Source: Deinococcus planocerae
Lineage (GTDB): Bacteria > Deinococcota > Deinococci > Deinococcales > Deinococcaceae
NCBI RefSeq assembly: GCF_002869765.1
Contig: NZ_PNOR01000001.1
Coordinates: forward strand, 1 to 64,000
Direction: 5' to 3'
DNA: 64,000 nucleotides
Shown: piece by piece, positions 41,999 through 51,072 of the stretch
Layout: the number at the start of each line of letters is the position of its first letter
Position numbering within the stretch: the stretch's first letter is position 1
The notes under the pieces: model-generated
What the model saw: only the letters and a program-made list of their open reading frames with translations
The model's database searches: none
What the model was told of the DNA's origin: nothing
Position numbers and translations under genes: made by a program

Positions 41999-43108
41999 TC
42001 AGCGCGCCTTGATCCAGTTGATGGTGTCTTGCATGGGCTGGGCAGCGATGGGCCGGAAGTCGTCGTCGATCTCGCTCCTGGCCGGACCGAGGGTGTGCCC
42101 CAGCCCGGGGTAGACCTTGACGGTGGCCCGCGTGCCCGCCTTCTGGAAGGCCGCCTCGAGCGTCCCGAGGTTCCCCACGGGCGTGCTCGCGTCGTCTTGG
42201 CCCTGCAGCACCAGGACCGGCAGCTTGAGGTTGGGCACTTGCGCGGTCACGGTTGGAAGCGCGCGGCCCGGCGCGTAGATACGGAACACTCCTTGTGGGG
42301 TGAAGGCGGAGTCCAGCACCGCCTTGAAGCCCGGCACGACTTCGGTATTCACTTCCAGGCGACCATCCTTATCCGTGTCGAGGGCGGAGTTAATGACGAA
42401 CTTGCCCTGCTGCGCCTGCGTCTGGTCAGCGAAGTACGCGGCGACGCTCTTAGCGACGAGGCCTCCCTGACCAGTGAGCAGTTTGATGAGACCGTCGTTC
42501 GTCAGCGTGTCACCTACCACTGAGCGCAGGTAGGGAAGCTGCACGGTGTTGAACTGCGCCTCGAAGAGTTGCCGCCACGGCAGAACCACCGGTCCCTGAA
42601 GAATCAGACCAGCCAGTTCGGGGTGACGTGCGGCGAGGGCGGCGGCGACGGTGCTGCCCTCGCTCCAGCCGTAGACGAAGACCCGCCTTGGGTCCACGCG
42701 CGGATTCTGTTCCACGGCCTGGAGGGCCGTCTCGGCGTCGCGCAGGAACATGCCCAGGTCGGCCTGGGTGTAGAACTTTTGGGCGTCCACCTGCCGCGGG
42801 CCGCTGACGTAGTGCTTGTTGTAGCGCAGCGTCGCGACGCCCCGCGTGGCGAGACCGTCAGCGAGGTCCTTGAAGATACTGGACTTCAGGGTGCCGTCCG
42901 CACCATAGACATGAAAGTCCATATCGGCAGGCGTGGAGCCCGGGATGAGCAGCACGGCAGGAAGCTTCCCGGTCGTGCTGCCCGGATACGTCCACTGGGC
43001 CTTGCTCTGGAAGTCACCGAAGTTCAGCGTGATGTCCTCGCGCCCCACCTGCTGGGCATGCGCGAGTGAGGCGAGCAGCAGGGCAGACAACACGGGGGCT
43101 TTGTTCAT
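41999..43108 (-). CDS. Secreted alpha/beta hydrolase
   Basis: A 369-residue protein with a Sec signal (MNKAPVLSALLLASLAHA). The mature part is an alpha/beta hydrolase: LPAVLLIPGSTPADMDF near the oxyanion, nucleophile elbow VFVYGWSEGSTVAAAL (Ser), acid in VLQGQDDASTPV and His in YPGLGHTLGP. It resembles BAAT/dienelactone-hydrolase-like bacterial proteins. The likely role is an extracytoplasmic ester or amide hydrolase. It converges with the peptide locus and is separated by terminators, so it is probably not part of that system. Confidence 0.85.
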   Translation of the reverse strand: MNKAPVLSALLLASLAHAQQVGREDITLNFGDFQSKAQWTYPGSTTGKLPAVLLIPGSTPADMDFHVYGADGTLKSSIFKDLADGLATRGVATLRYNKHYVSGPRQVDAQKFYTQADLGMFLRDAETALQAVEQNPRVDPRRVFVYGWSEGSTVAAALAARHPELAGLILQGPVVLPWRQLFEAQFNTVQLPYLRSVVGDTLTNDGLIKLLTGQGGLVAKSVAAYFADQTQAQQGKFVINSALDTDKDGRLEVNTEVVPGFKAVLDSAFTPQGVFRIYAPGRALPTVTAQVPNLKLPVLVLQGQDDASTPVGNLGTLEAAFQKAGTRATVKVYPGLGHTLGPARSEIDDDFRPIAAQPMQDTINWIKAR

Positions 43109-43206
43109 GCTCTCAGCCTAGGTACGGAGGTGAACACGACGTGGAATCCTCGCCCCTCCCCCGGTGGAACGGTTCAGAGCGGTCAAGCTCGTCCGGTCGA
43201 CACCCC

Positions 43207-43316
43207 ATGAGTTTGTGGTAGGCGGCATGGATCTCCTTCATCCGCCGCTCGGCGGTGACCCGGAAATCCTCGCCCAGGCGTCCCACCCGGTCGGGGCGAG
43301 ATTGCTTGGTCAACAC
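43207..43316 (-). pseudogene. J-domain C-terminal remnant
   Basis: Residues PDRVGRLGEDFRVTAERRMK and EIHAAYHKLMG match PDRVGHLGPEFRQLAERRMK and AINAAYQKLVG at the end of the NERD/J-domain protein at 52548-53219. Only the last 35 codons of the J-domain survive here and the original stop after the Gly is lost. It is a truncated duplicate. Confidence 0.65.
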
Positions 43317-43360
43317 CAGTCTAGACTCTTAGACTTCTATAAAGCTAGAAGCCTATGCAC
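43317..43360. repeat. AT-rich CTAG-repeat DNA (block 1)
   Basis: CTAGACTCTTAGACTTCTA and AAAGCTAGAAGCCTA make short TAGAC/TCTA repeats in AT-rich DNA just past the end of the RHH gene. Similar blocks lie at 44227-44366 and 44742-44800. Together they could be binding sites (centromere) for the RHH protein. Confidence 0.45.
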
Positions 43361-43645
43361 CTAACTCCCGCGACTGAGCCACTCCCGCAAGAGCTCGCGG
43401 ACGACGGTGCTGACCTCTACCCCCTCCTGCAGGGCCTTGATTCGGACGGCCCGCCGGAGTTCTGGGGGAACCGTCACGTTGAGCTGCACCATCTTCTCCA
43501 CCGGGTTCTCGATGGCAGGAGGGGGACTGACCTCTCCCCTCCCCTGCTGAGACGCCGGGGGTTCGGAGGGTGGAGTCAGCGCCGTGGCTGGCGGCTCTCC
43601 CCCCCGCAGAACTTCTCCCAGCTTGGGCCGCTTGCTTCTGGTCAT
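43361..43645 (-). CDS. Ribbon-helix-helix DNA-binding protein, partition partner
   Basis: A 94-residue protein. Its C-terminal 45 residues are a ribbon-helix-helix fold: strand VQLNVTVPPELRRAVRI, then KALQEGVEVSTVVRELLREW. The N-terminal half is Pro-rich and flexible. It overlaps the ParA gene by 4 bases. This arrangement (small ParA then RHH protein) is a type Ib partition cassette in which the RHH protein binds the centromere and represses the operon. Confidence 0.8.
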   Translation of the reverse strand: MTRSKRPKLGEVLRGGEPPATALTPPSEPPASQQGRGEVSPPPAIENPVEKMVQLNVTVPPELRRAVRIKALQEGVEVSTVVRELLREWLSRGS

Positions 43646-44226
43646 TCCTGCAACTCCTTCCAGACGGCGGCGTACTCCTCCAAGTCGGTGGGCGTGCCGC
43701 CGAAGGCCGCCTTGTATGCTTCGAGCTCGCGGACACGGGCATTCAGGACCGGGAGCCCGGTCAGAGCCTCCTCGGCCTCGCGGGCCAGACGTCGGCGCGG
43801 GTTATAGCGGGTCAGCAGCACGGCCACGTCCAGCTCCTCCCGCTGGGCCTGGAGGTCTGCCAGCAGCTCCAGCGTGGGCCGCAAGCGGTCTACCTCCAGC
43901 CCTGTGGGAGCGACGGGCACGAGCGCTGTGTCGGCCAGACCACCCGCCCGCAGCAGCAGTTCCCGCGAGTTGGGCGGCGTGTCGATGATGACGACTCCCC
44001 CCATCGTCCCGGCGGCCCTGACCTGCCGGGCCAGGCGGTCCGGTTCCCCCTGGATCACCTCGAAGGGCAGCTCGGCGTGGGCCGCCCAGCGGTGGGCACT
44101 GTGCTCGCTGTCGGCGTCGATCACCGTCACGGCTTGTCCCTGACTGGCAGCCACGGCGGCCAGGTAGAGCGTCGTGGTGGTCTTCCCGACCCCTCCCTTG
44201 AGACTCAGTATGGCGAGCGTTCTCAT
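43642..44226 (-). CDS. parA: ParA-family partition ATPase (type Ib)
   Basis: A 194-residue compact ParA with deviant Walker A SLKGGVGKTTTTLYLA, Walker A' VTVIDADSEHSA and Walker B VVIIDTPPNSREL. It has no N-terminal DNA-binding domain, typical of type Ib ParA. With the following RHH protein it should segregate the replicon. It is distinct from the longer ParA at 56598, so the window carries two partition systems. Confidence 0.88.
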   Translation of the reverse strand: MRTLAILSLKGGVGKTTTTLYLAAVAASQGQAVTVIDADSEHSAHRWAAHAELPFEVIQGEPDRLARQVRAAGTMGGVVIIDTPPNSRELLLRAGGLADTALVPVAPTGLEVDRLRPTLELLADLQAQREELDVAVLLTRYNPRRRLAREAEEALTGLPVLNARVRELEAYKAAFGGTPTDLEEYAAVWKELQE

Positions 44227-44366
44227 AGCTACAAATCTAGGCGCTTAGTTTTGTAGATGTCTAACAGTTTCCATTTGTTGGTGGATAGATTTCTATATTT
44301 GTAGTAACCTATCTACATAGGGAACAAATACTCTAGAGGTATAGGCAACTAGGTATCCGGGACTAG
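44227..44366. promoter_or_regulatory. AT-rich CTAG-repeat DNA upstream of parA (block 2)
   Basis: This 140-base stretch between divergent parA and the HNH gene is much AT-richer than its neighbours. It holds AAATCTAGGCGC, TAGATGTCTAAC, TAGATTTCTATA, CTATCTACATAG and ACTCTAGAGGTATAGG. The repeated TCTA/TAGA units suggest RHH-protein sites covering the parA promoter. Confidence 0.5.
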
Positions 44367-44375
44367 GTGAAGTGC

Positions 44376-44747
44376 ATGCGGAAGCGCAAACGGTACGTCA
44401 AATGTTGGGACCGCGAGACAGGACGGACGGTTCTGTTGCACCGGAGGGTGGCCGAAACGATGCTGGGCCGCGCGCTCCTGCCCGGGGAGATCGTCCATCA
44501 CCGCGACGGCGACTCCCTCAACAACTCCCGGGACAACCTGCTCGTCCTCCCGAACCAGCGCTACCACGCCCACTTCGAATACCACCTGCGCCGTGAGAAG
44601 CGGGGGCAACCCCTCCTGTTTCCCGAACTCCTCCAGGTCATTCGCGAAGACCAGCGGGGCACCCTGTTCGAGGGCATCCTGCCCAGCCGACTTCAACTCC
44701 TTCCTGAGCACCCCGCAGGGGGACCACAACCACCAGAAGCAATCTAG
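44376..44747 (+). CDS. HNH endonuclease family protein
   Basis: A 123-residue protein with an HNH_3-type core: VLLHRRVAETMLGRALLPGE then IVHHRDGDSLNNSRDNLLVL and HAHFEYHLRR, giving the His-His-Asp and Asn metal-finger residues. Such small HNH proteins are often free-standing homing-like nucleases of phages and plasmids. ATG 44376 follows AGGTGAA closely; GTG 44367 would add three residues. Confidence 0.8.
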   Translation: MRKRKRYVKCWDRETGRTVLLHRRVAETMLGRALLPGEIVHHRDGDSLNNSRDNLLVLPNQRYHAHFEYHLRREKRGQPLLFPELLQVIREDQRGTLFEGILPSRLQLLPEHPAGGPQPPEAI

Positions 44748-44800
44748 AAAGCTAGACATATAGACTACTATCTATGTATCTACTTACCTAGCTAGAATAA
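44742..44800. repeat. AT-rich CTAG-repeat DNA (block 3)
   Basis: CAATCTAGAAAGCTAGACAT, ATAGACTACTATCTATGTAT and CTACCTAGCTAG-like units follow the HNH gene. Same base composition and core words as the blocks beside the ParA/RHH genes. Confidence 0.4.
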
Positions 44801-44874
44801 GCCGTTCGCCTGACCCCGACCTGTCGCTGCCCCATGCGAACTGACGACAAGGCGTGCGGCCAGGCAGGTCGGCT

Positions 44875-47800
44875 CTAGCCCCCGGCGAGTTCCTGCTCAG
44901 GCAGAACGAACTGCGCGGTGCTCGCCACCAAGACAGACGGGTCCGCCCGGTACTTCCGCAGGCGCTCCAACCGCCCGGGAGTCCAGCCGCCCGCCGCCTC
45001 CGCCGCCAGGACCAGGGCCTCAAGGGCCAACCGCGTTGCCTCCTTCGGGCCGCCGGCGAGCGCCTGCTCAAGCACCTCCACCTCCTGCACGTCCGTTCGG
45101 CAGCGAGCCGCGCGAATAGCGGTCACACCCGCCATCAACGCCTCCGCGTGCAGTTCGCCCCCCTCAGCCCAGCGCCCCAACCGCTTCCCCAGAGCGTCCC
45201 AGTCCAGCGTGGCGGTGGCGAGACCGATCTGTAGCGGCAGGGTCAGGGGGTCTGCCCCCAGCACCACCAGCACGGCCTCTGTGATAGGGACGGCCCGACG
45301 CCTGGAACCGGAGGCCGCCGCCTGCAATGCGTGGACGGCAGTACGTAAGGCGCGGCGCCCGGGCAGCAGGCGGGTAAAGGCGTCCCCGATAGCCCCGGCG
45401 TCCCGGGCCGAGTAGGAGGCGAAGATCACCCCCGCGGCCGCCGCCGTCTCCTGCCCGTGGGGGGAGGAAAGACTCGCCAGCAGCGTGCCGAGCAACCGGC
45501 GCTCCGGATCGGTCACGGGCTGCTGGTGCCGCAGGGTCTCGACCCGGACCACCGGCTCCGGGTGGGTCAGGAGGGCCTGGAGGAGCTCCAGATACCGGTC
45601 CCGGCTGTCCCCGGTGAGGTTCCGGCCCGGCAGCCGAACCAAACCGTCGCTCAGCGCCGCGTCCCCAGACCGGGCCCCTGCCAGCAGAACGGGCCAGGTC
45701 TCGGGGCGGTTGAGGTGGTTCCATAGCGCCCGCAGCAGGGCCACCCGCACGTCCCGGTGCAGGTCCTGCCCGGCGAAGACCAGCAGGGCCCGGTAAGCCG
45801 CCTCACCAGACAGGTCGCCGACGAGGCGCACCACCTCCTTGAGGACGGTCACCCGTCCACGCGGGACCTGAAGCAACAGTTCCAGCGCCTGCGCGGGGGG
45901 GAGATCGAGGAGCAGGCGGCGTAGGGTGTAGATGGCGATCCGGGCCCGGTCGTCCTCCAATGCGGCGAGCAGCCCGGGCACGCCCCGCCCCTCGTCCAGG
46001 CGACCCAGGGCGCGCAGGGCCGCGTCGCGCAGCGCCAGGGTGGTGTTCCTGACGTCGGCCACAGCGGTGAGACGGCGGAGGGGAAGGTCCTCCGTGGAGA
46101 TGCTCCCCCGGAGAACCGGGGAGGGCAGGGCGGCCAATCCATTCAGGGCCCGCCAGACGCCCGGGTAATCTCGTTTCTCGTCCCTGCTGAATTCGACCAG
46201 GGTCTGGGCGAAGGTCCGCTGCTGAGTCGAGGTCCAGCGGGTGAAGCCCGACGTGAAGGGCAGGACGAAGCGGGTCTGCCCGGTGCTGAAGCGGCCCCTG
46301 AACGCCTGGCGTCCCAGGAAGGGCGTGAGCAGGTCCTGGCGGCGGCGGTGCAGGTGCTCGTACACCAAGGGCTGGGTCGCCCAACTGGGGTCCTGGCGCA
46401 GCAGGAAGGGCACCAGCGCCGCAAAGCGCGCCTGAGCGTGCTCTCGCAGCAAGCCCAATGCCGCCGCCGAGACCCAGGCGCTCTTGGACGTTTGGACCCG
46501 TTCCTCCAGTATCCGCAGCAGGTCTTCAGAGTCGGCCACGTACTTGCCCAGGCCGGTCAGTGCCTGGATCAGCTGGCCTTCCCGCTCTCGCGTCTCCCAG
46601 GAACGCAGCACGGGGAGCAGTGCAGCTATGACTGCGGGGGCCGTAGTCCCGGTCAACCGCCGTTCGATCCCCCCGAAACTCACCTGGCCGCGGGCCTGGA
46701 CGATCCGCGCGAGCCAGGCGGCACTCCACTCCGGGTGGAAGGGCAGAAGGCCCTGCACGAACCCCTCCGCGAGGGCGGCCGTCCCGTGCGAGAGGTCGGC
46801 GGCGTTCAGCGCGTCCCCGATCACCTGCTCCACCGCATCAAGGCTCTCCACTCGCCACAGCCCGGGGGGCAACCCCGCCAGGCTCCGCCACATCGCCTGA
46901 CGCACGGGGTCCTGCTCGTTGCGCCGCGCGGTCATGAGGGCCAGCAGTTCCGCCTGCCGGGAGCGTTCGTACCGGACGCAGAAGGTCAGGCTGGCGAGGG
47001 CCTGGGCACGCCGTTCCGCATCCGGTGACCGCAGGGGCCCCTCCAGGACCGCGCGCGCCTCCTCCCACGGGAGAAAGGCCGCGTACCCGAGCCGGAGCAG
47101 GACCCGCGTCTGGAGGAAGGGAAGGCGAAGGTGACGCCGGGCCTCCCGGACCCGCAGCTCCGCCGGCAGGTGGTGCACGACGGGCAGGGGCAGGAGTCCT
47201 TCTGGCGTCCCGAACATGTCGATGAAAACCGGAGCCAGCCGCGCGCGGAGTTCGGGCTTTAACTTCCCGTAGCGCTGCTCCGCCCCGGGTACCACCCCCG
47301 GCCTGCGGCGGAGCAGCGCCTCGATCATCTCCGGCGGGAGACGGCGCAGGCGCGGGGTCAGGTTCAGCAAGGGCGGCGGGGCGTCTTCCGAGTCCAGCAC
47401 GAGTTGTGCCACGTTCTGGGGTCTGCTGACCGCCAACCTCCAGAGCATCAGATTCGTCAGAGGGGTGGTGCGCCCCAGCTCCCGGACGAGGGCCAGCGCG
47501 AGGTCCGGCGCACGCTCCCCCAGACCGGGCAAGACGATATTCACCTGGCGCGTGAGTAGGGCGGAGAACTCCGCGGCCGCCCGCGCCCGCCTCAGGAGTT
47601 CCTGCCCGGCCACCTGCGGGTGCCAGCGGGCCGTCCGTTCCCAGCCTGGTCCGGTCGTCCATCCACCGTCGTCCAGCAGCTCGGGGAAGAGCCGCTCGAC
47701 CAGGGTCGAAGAGGCGTATGGCAGGACGGACCAGGCCTCCTGCCGCCGGCCCTGCTCCAGAAGCCGCTCAATCCAGGTGTCGACGGGGGCGCCGGACCGC

Positions 47801-48144
47801 CCGGACTTGCGCCAGCGGCCAAGCAGCAGGCGGTGACGGGACGCGGGCAGTTCCTGAAGCAGGGTCAGGAGCTGGTCGTCAGAACAGAGCATCGCGACGA
47901 GGCGGGTGGCGAGGCCGTGGACATGCCCGGAGGGATCGAGGGCTGCATGCAGGGCGCGCTCCCCATCCCGGCTCCCGAAACAGGCGAAGGCCGCCAGACG
48001 CCGCTCGTACACCGCGCCCCGCGAGAGTCCGTCGAGGAGAGCGTCCCGCTCCCGGGCGGGGAGGCGACCGACCTCGACCATGCGCCTTACCCGGGCGTGG
48101 TGAGTCAGGGGTTCGAGTTCAGCGAGCAGGTTGGCAGTGTTCAA
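44875..48144 (-). CDS. Giant HEAT-like repeat protein, unknown
   Basis: A 1089-residue protein made largely of paired-helix repeats, e.g. LRDAALRALGRLDEGRGVPG then LLAALEDDRARIAIYTLRRL, and DVRVALLRALWNHLNRPETW. No enzymatic motif, signal or membrane helix is visible. The best start is TTG 48144 with AAGGA 9 bases upstream; ATG 48198 is possible. Large HEAT-repeat proteins serve as scaffolds or bind nucleic acids and proteins; here it stands alone beside partition genes. I cannot assign a function. Confidence 0.8.
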   Translation of the reverse strand: MNTANLLAELEPLTHHARVRRMVEVGRLPARERDALLDGLSRGAVYERRLAAFACFGSRDGERALHAALDPSGHVHGLATRLVAMLCSDDQLLTLLQELPASRHRLLLGRWRKSGRSGAPVDTWIERLLEQGRRQEAWSVLPYASSTLVERLFPELLDDGGWTTGPGWERTARWHPQVAGQELLRRARAAAEFSALLTRQVNIVLPGLGERAPDLALALVRELGRTTPLTNLMLWRLAVSRPQNVAQLVLDSEDAPPPLLNLTPRLRRLPPEMIEALLRRRPGVVPGAEQRYGKLKPELRARLAPVFIDMFGTPEGLLPLPVVHHLPAELRVREARRHLRLPFLQTRVLLRLGYAAFLPWEEARAVLEGPLRSPDAERRAQALASLTFCVRYERSRQAELLALMTARRNEQDPVRQAMWRSLAGLPPGLWRVESLDAVEQVIGDALNAADLSHGTAALAEGFVQGLLPFHPEWSAAWLARIVQARGQVSFGGIERRLTGTTAPAVIAALLPVLRSWETREREGQLIQALTGLGKYVADSEDLLRILEERVQTSKSAWVSAAALGLLREHAQARFAALVPFLLRQDPSWATQPLVYEHLHRRRQDLLTPFLGRQAFRGRFSTGQTRFVLPFTSGFTRWTSTQQRTFAQTLVEFSRDEKRDYPGVWRALNGLAALPSPVLRGSISTEDLPLRRLTAVADVRNTTLALRDAALRALGRLDEGRGVPGLLAALEDDRARIAIYTLRRLLLDLPPAQALELLLQVPRGRVTVLKEVVRLVGDLSGEAAYRALLVFAGQDLHRDVRVALLRALWNHLNRPETWPVLLAGARSGDAALSDGLVRLPGRNLTGDSRDRYLELLQALLTHPEPVVRVETLRHQQPVTDPERRLLGTLLASLSSPHGQETAAAAGVIFASYSARDAGAIGDAFTRLLPGRRALRTAVHALQAAASGSRRRAVPITEAVLVVLGADPLTLPLQIGLATATLDWDALGKRLGRWAEGGELHAEALMAGVTAIRAARCRTDVQEVEVLEQALAGGPKEATRLALEALVLAAEAAGGWTPGRLERLRKYRADPSVLVASTAQFVLPEQELAGG

Positions 48145-48270
48145 GGGAAGGTCCTTGCTGCTCAGGTTAAGGCGAAGAGCACTCTGCCTGCGGCGCAAAT
48201 CCTCACCTGACCGGAACCACGGTTGGAGGAGTAGGAGGAGCGCGTATGTACATATAGTTCTACATAACTA

Positions 48271-49448
48271 GTGGATGACCACAGGCGAGGACAGGTCTAA
48301 GATGGGGAGATGGGACGGCGCAAACAGTTTGTGGTGAGGCTCAGCGATGAGGAGCGTCGACAACTGACCGAGATGACGTGAAAGGGCGTCATCAGTGCGC
48401 GGGTCATGACCCGCGCACGTCTCTTGCTCCTGGCTGATCAACAGTTGAAGGATGACGACGTCGCCGCGCGGCTGGATATCAGTCATCTGACGGTCGCCAG
48501 CATTCGGAAGAAATACGCTCAAGGTGGGTTGCAAGCTGCTTTATATGAAAAGAGCCGTCCAAAACCGCTGCCAAACTGGGGCCGAAGGAAACGGCGATCC
48601 TCATCGCAGAAACCTGTTCAGAAGGTCCAGATGGGCGAGCCCACTGGACCATGCAACTGTTGGCGGATCGCCTGGTGACATTGGGTGTGGTCGAAAGCAT
48701 CAGTGATGAGACGATCCGGCGTACCCTGAAAAAACGACCTCAAGCCGTGGCAAGTCCAGAGCTGGTGCACCGCCAAGGGAGGCGCCGACTTCGTCTGGCG
48801 GATGGAGGAGGTGCTGGACACCTATGCCCAGCCGTATGACCCGGAGTACCCCGTGGTCTGCTTCGACGAAAAGTCCTCTCAACTGTTGGAGCACGTGACC
48901 GAGCCACTTCCACCCGTGCCGGGACACCCGGCACGGGTGGACTACGAGTACAAGCGGTGTGGAACAGCCAATCTCTTCATGGCCTTTGAACCCCGGACTG
49001 GGCAGCGAACCGTGACGGTGACCGAACGGCGCGGGAATCAGGACTTCGCTGCGCAGATGCAGGCTCTGCATCTGCGCTACCCCGACGCGAAGCGAATTCG
49101 ACTGGTGCTGGATCAATTATCCACGCACACTCCATCGGCGCTGTACGAACACCTTCCACCCGGGGAAGCCAACTTTCTCAGACGGCGTTTCGAGTGGGTC
49201 TACACACCGAAGCACGCTTCCTGGCTGAACATGGCCGAGATGGAATGGGCAGTTTTAGAACGTCAGTGCTTGAGACGGCGTTTGTCAACATCTGAGGAGC
49301 TGAAGAACGAAGTCAAAGCTTGGGAAGCCGACCGAAATACACGCTCTGTCAAAGTGGACTGGCAGTTCAATACCGACAAGGCGCGATCGAAATTAAGCCG
49401 CCGCTACCCGTCGCAGAGTTGAACCCAGCCATGCCTGTGGTCATCCAC
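48271..49448 (+). mobile_element. IS630-family insertion sequence (inactive)
   Basis: A 1178-bp element with perfect 16-bp ends GTGGATGACCACAGGC (48271-48286) and GCCTGTGGTCATCCAC (49433-49448), flanked on both sides by TA (48269-48270 and 49449-49450), the target duplication of IS630 elements. The single transposase gene inside is broken. Exact ends show that the insertion is fairly recent. Confidence 0.9.
48310..49422 (+). pseudogene. IS630 transposase with nonsense and frameshift mutations
   Basis: Begins MGRRKQFVVRLSDEERRQLT and meets an in-frame TGA at 48379-48381, then continues GVISARVMTRARLLLLADQQ (helix-turn-helix part). A frameshift near 48575 and another at the A-run near 48730 follow. 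The catalytic end is intact: YPVVCFDEKSSQLL, RIRLVLDQLSTHTPSALYE and VYTPKHASWLNMAEMEW supply the three acidic DDE residues. No functional transposase can be made without suppression. Confidence 0.85.
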
Positions 49449-49534
49449 TAGGTCTTTAGCTACCTTGATCAATTCAATCAGAGGAGACGCGCCAGCAGCT
49501 CAGCGTGCGTGGAGCAGCTCGGAATGAGGCCGTC

Positions 49535-50443
49535 TCAGTCGTCATGCCAGCGAGCTTCGGCGAGGCTCCAGGTTCCCTGGCTGCGCCCCTCCAGGAGGAG
49601 AGGTCGGTAAAACGCCCTCAGCAGGGTCATCACCGCGTCCAGGGGTGGGGCGGAGAACCGGGTGCGCGCCAGGTACTGCCGCCAGCGTGGGGCCAGAACT
49701 TCCGACCGACCAAAAGACTCGTCGAGAATGCGCGGGAGCGCCGCCTGCGGTGTCTCCCGGGCCGCGAAACTGCGGCGCAGGGCGAGCGACATCTCACCCG
49801 CCGCGAGAACTTCCCTGGTCAGGACGACGTGCAGGTCGTAGAGGTCCTTCATGCGCGTGGTCGCCTCGCCGATCTCGACCAGGGCCGCGAACTTCTCGGT
49901 CACCACCGTCTCCAGGGGGTAGATGGAGACGGGGACACCACGCTCCACCAAGAGGGGTGGGAACGTCCAGGTCACCGGCCCCGGCGTGATGGCGTTGCCG
50001 AACGACACGTCGATCTGCACATTGGCGCGCGACGATCCCAGCAGGGCGACCAGGCGCACCGCGACGCCGGGGTAATTCATCGCCTCGTTGATGGGGGAGA
50101 CCCGTACGCTCTGCGGGTCGAAGATCAAGCTATCGGCGTAAGGGAGGCGGCACACCTCCTCCAGCACCCGCCGCACCTCCTCCGGGGTGTGGGGCAGGCC
50201 CCGGGCCGCGAGGTCGAGGTCCTCGGTGGGGCGGGCGGCCTGCCCGTACCGGGCGAAGAGACTCAGGGCGCCCTTGAGCACGAAGTACTCCGCATAGGGG
50301 CTGGCGTCGAGTCGGGCGAGCAGCCCCTGCTGGGCGTAGAGCAGCAGCATGGCGTTGGCGGGCAGGTTGGGGTAGTGGGTGCGACCGAGGTGGCGCAGCC
50401 GGGCGAGGATACTTACCGGACTGGGGTCAGTGGTCCTGGTCAT
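49535..50443 (-). CDS. abiEii: AbiEii-type nucleotidyltransferase toxin
   Basis: A 302-residue toxin of type IV AbiE systems. The nucleotidyltransferase core is YFVLKGALSLFARYG followed by RPTEDLDLAARG (catalytic Asp pair), and the second motif is VVTEKFAALVEIGEATTRMK then DLYDLHVV. Characterised AbiEii enzymes transfer nucleotides and block growth; some add pyrimidines to tRNA ends. It overlaps its antitoxin gene by 17 bases and appears complete. It may stabilise the plasmid or act against phage. Confidence 0.88.
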   Translation of the reverse strand: MTRTTDPSPVSILARLRHLGRTHYPNLPANAMLLLYAQQGLLARLDASPYAEYFVLKGALSLFARYGQAARPTEDLDLAARGLPHTPEEVRRVLEEVCRLPYADSLIFDPQSVRVSPINEAMNYPGVAVRLVALLGSSRANVQIDVSFGNAITPGPVTWTFPPLLVERGVPVSIYPLETVVTEKFAALVEIGEATTRMKDLYDLHVVLTREVLAAGEMSLALRRSFAARETPQAALPRILDESFGRSEVLAPRWRQYLARTRFSAPPLDAVMTLLRAFYRPLLLEGRSQGTWSLAEARWHDD

Positions 50444-51068
50444 GCAGCAGCACCTCCAGGTCCCTCGACAGCTCCTTCCACACGCCCTGGTCCTTGCCCA
50501 TCTGAATCAAGGCCTGCACCTGGACCCCGGGCTGCCCCAGATACTTCTTCAACCCCTCGAGGTAGAGGTCGCGTCCGAACCTCGGGGCGTAGCGCAAGAG
50601 GTCAGTTAAGGTCTTCTCCGGGCTGTAGGTGGTCAGTGGCCGCCCGCGGACGTCGAGGGTGGTCAGGCCCGCACGGTAGGCCCTGGGTCCGAAGTAGAAG
50701 ATCTCCAGCGCGGGGAAGTCCACGACGGGTCGCCGATGACGGGCGGGCACAGCGAACTGCAGGGCGGCTGGCCGGGTCGTCGTCAAACCGTGCAGGTGCA
50801 GGGCGCTGACGAGGCAGGGGCGGGCGTAGGGGAAGCGCAGCTGCACCTCCAGCAGATCCTCGGCCTCCGCAGCGACCGCCTCCAGCTTGCCCGTATCCAC
50901 CAGGCGGTATACCCCCCGCTGGGGCCGCTCGATCACGCCCCGCCGCAACAACCGGGTGAGGGTCATCCCCGGTACACCCGCCTGCACCGCGTCCCGCGAG
51001 GTCAGGTACCCGCCGCGTTGGACGAAGAGTTCAAGCACCGTTTCGGCCCCCTCAGCCACCATGTTCAT
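50427..51068 (-). CDS. abiEi: AbiEi-type antitoxin
   Basis: A 213-residue protein with an N-terminal winged helix (ELFVQRGGYLTSRDAVQAGV, then LTRLLRRGVIERPQRGVYRL) and the AbiEi C-terminal domain (RPCLVSALHLHGLTTTRPAA and YSPEKTLTDLLRYAPRFG). Known AbiEi proteins repress their own promoter through the winged helix and neutralise the toxin. An inverted repeat over the putative -10 lies just upstream, in line with autoregulation. Confidence 0.88.
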   Translation of the reverse strand: MNMVAEGAETVLELFVQRGGYLTSRDAVQAGVPGMTLTRLLRRGVIERPQRGVYRLVDTGKLEAVAAEAEDLLEVQLRFPYARPCLVSALHLHGLTTTRPAALQFAVPARHRRPVVDFPALEIFYFGPRAYRAGLTTLDVRGRPLTTYSPEKTLTDLLRYAPRFGRDLYLEGLKKYLGQPGVQVQALIQMGKDQGVWKELSRDLEVLLHDQDH

Positions 51069-51072
51069 AAGT

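Noticed and set aside
41619..42113. Short frames in the gap after the NatB-like gene
   Set aside because: They run through terminator hairpins and have no protein character.
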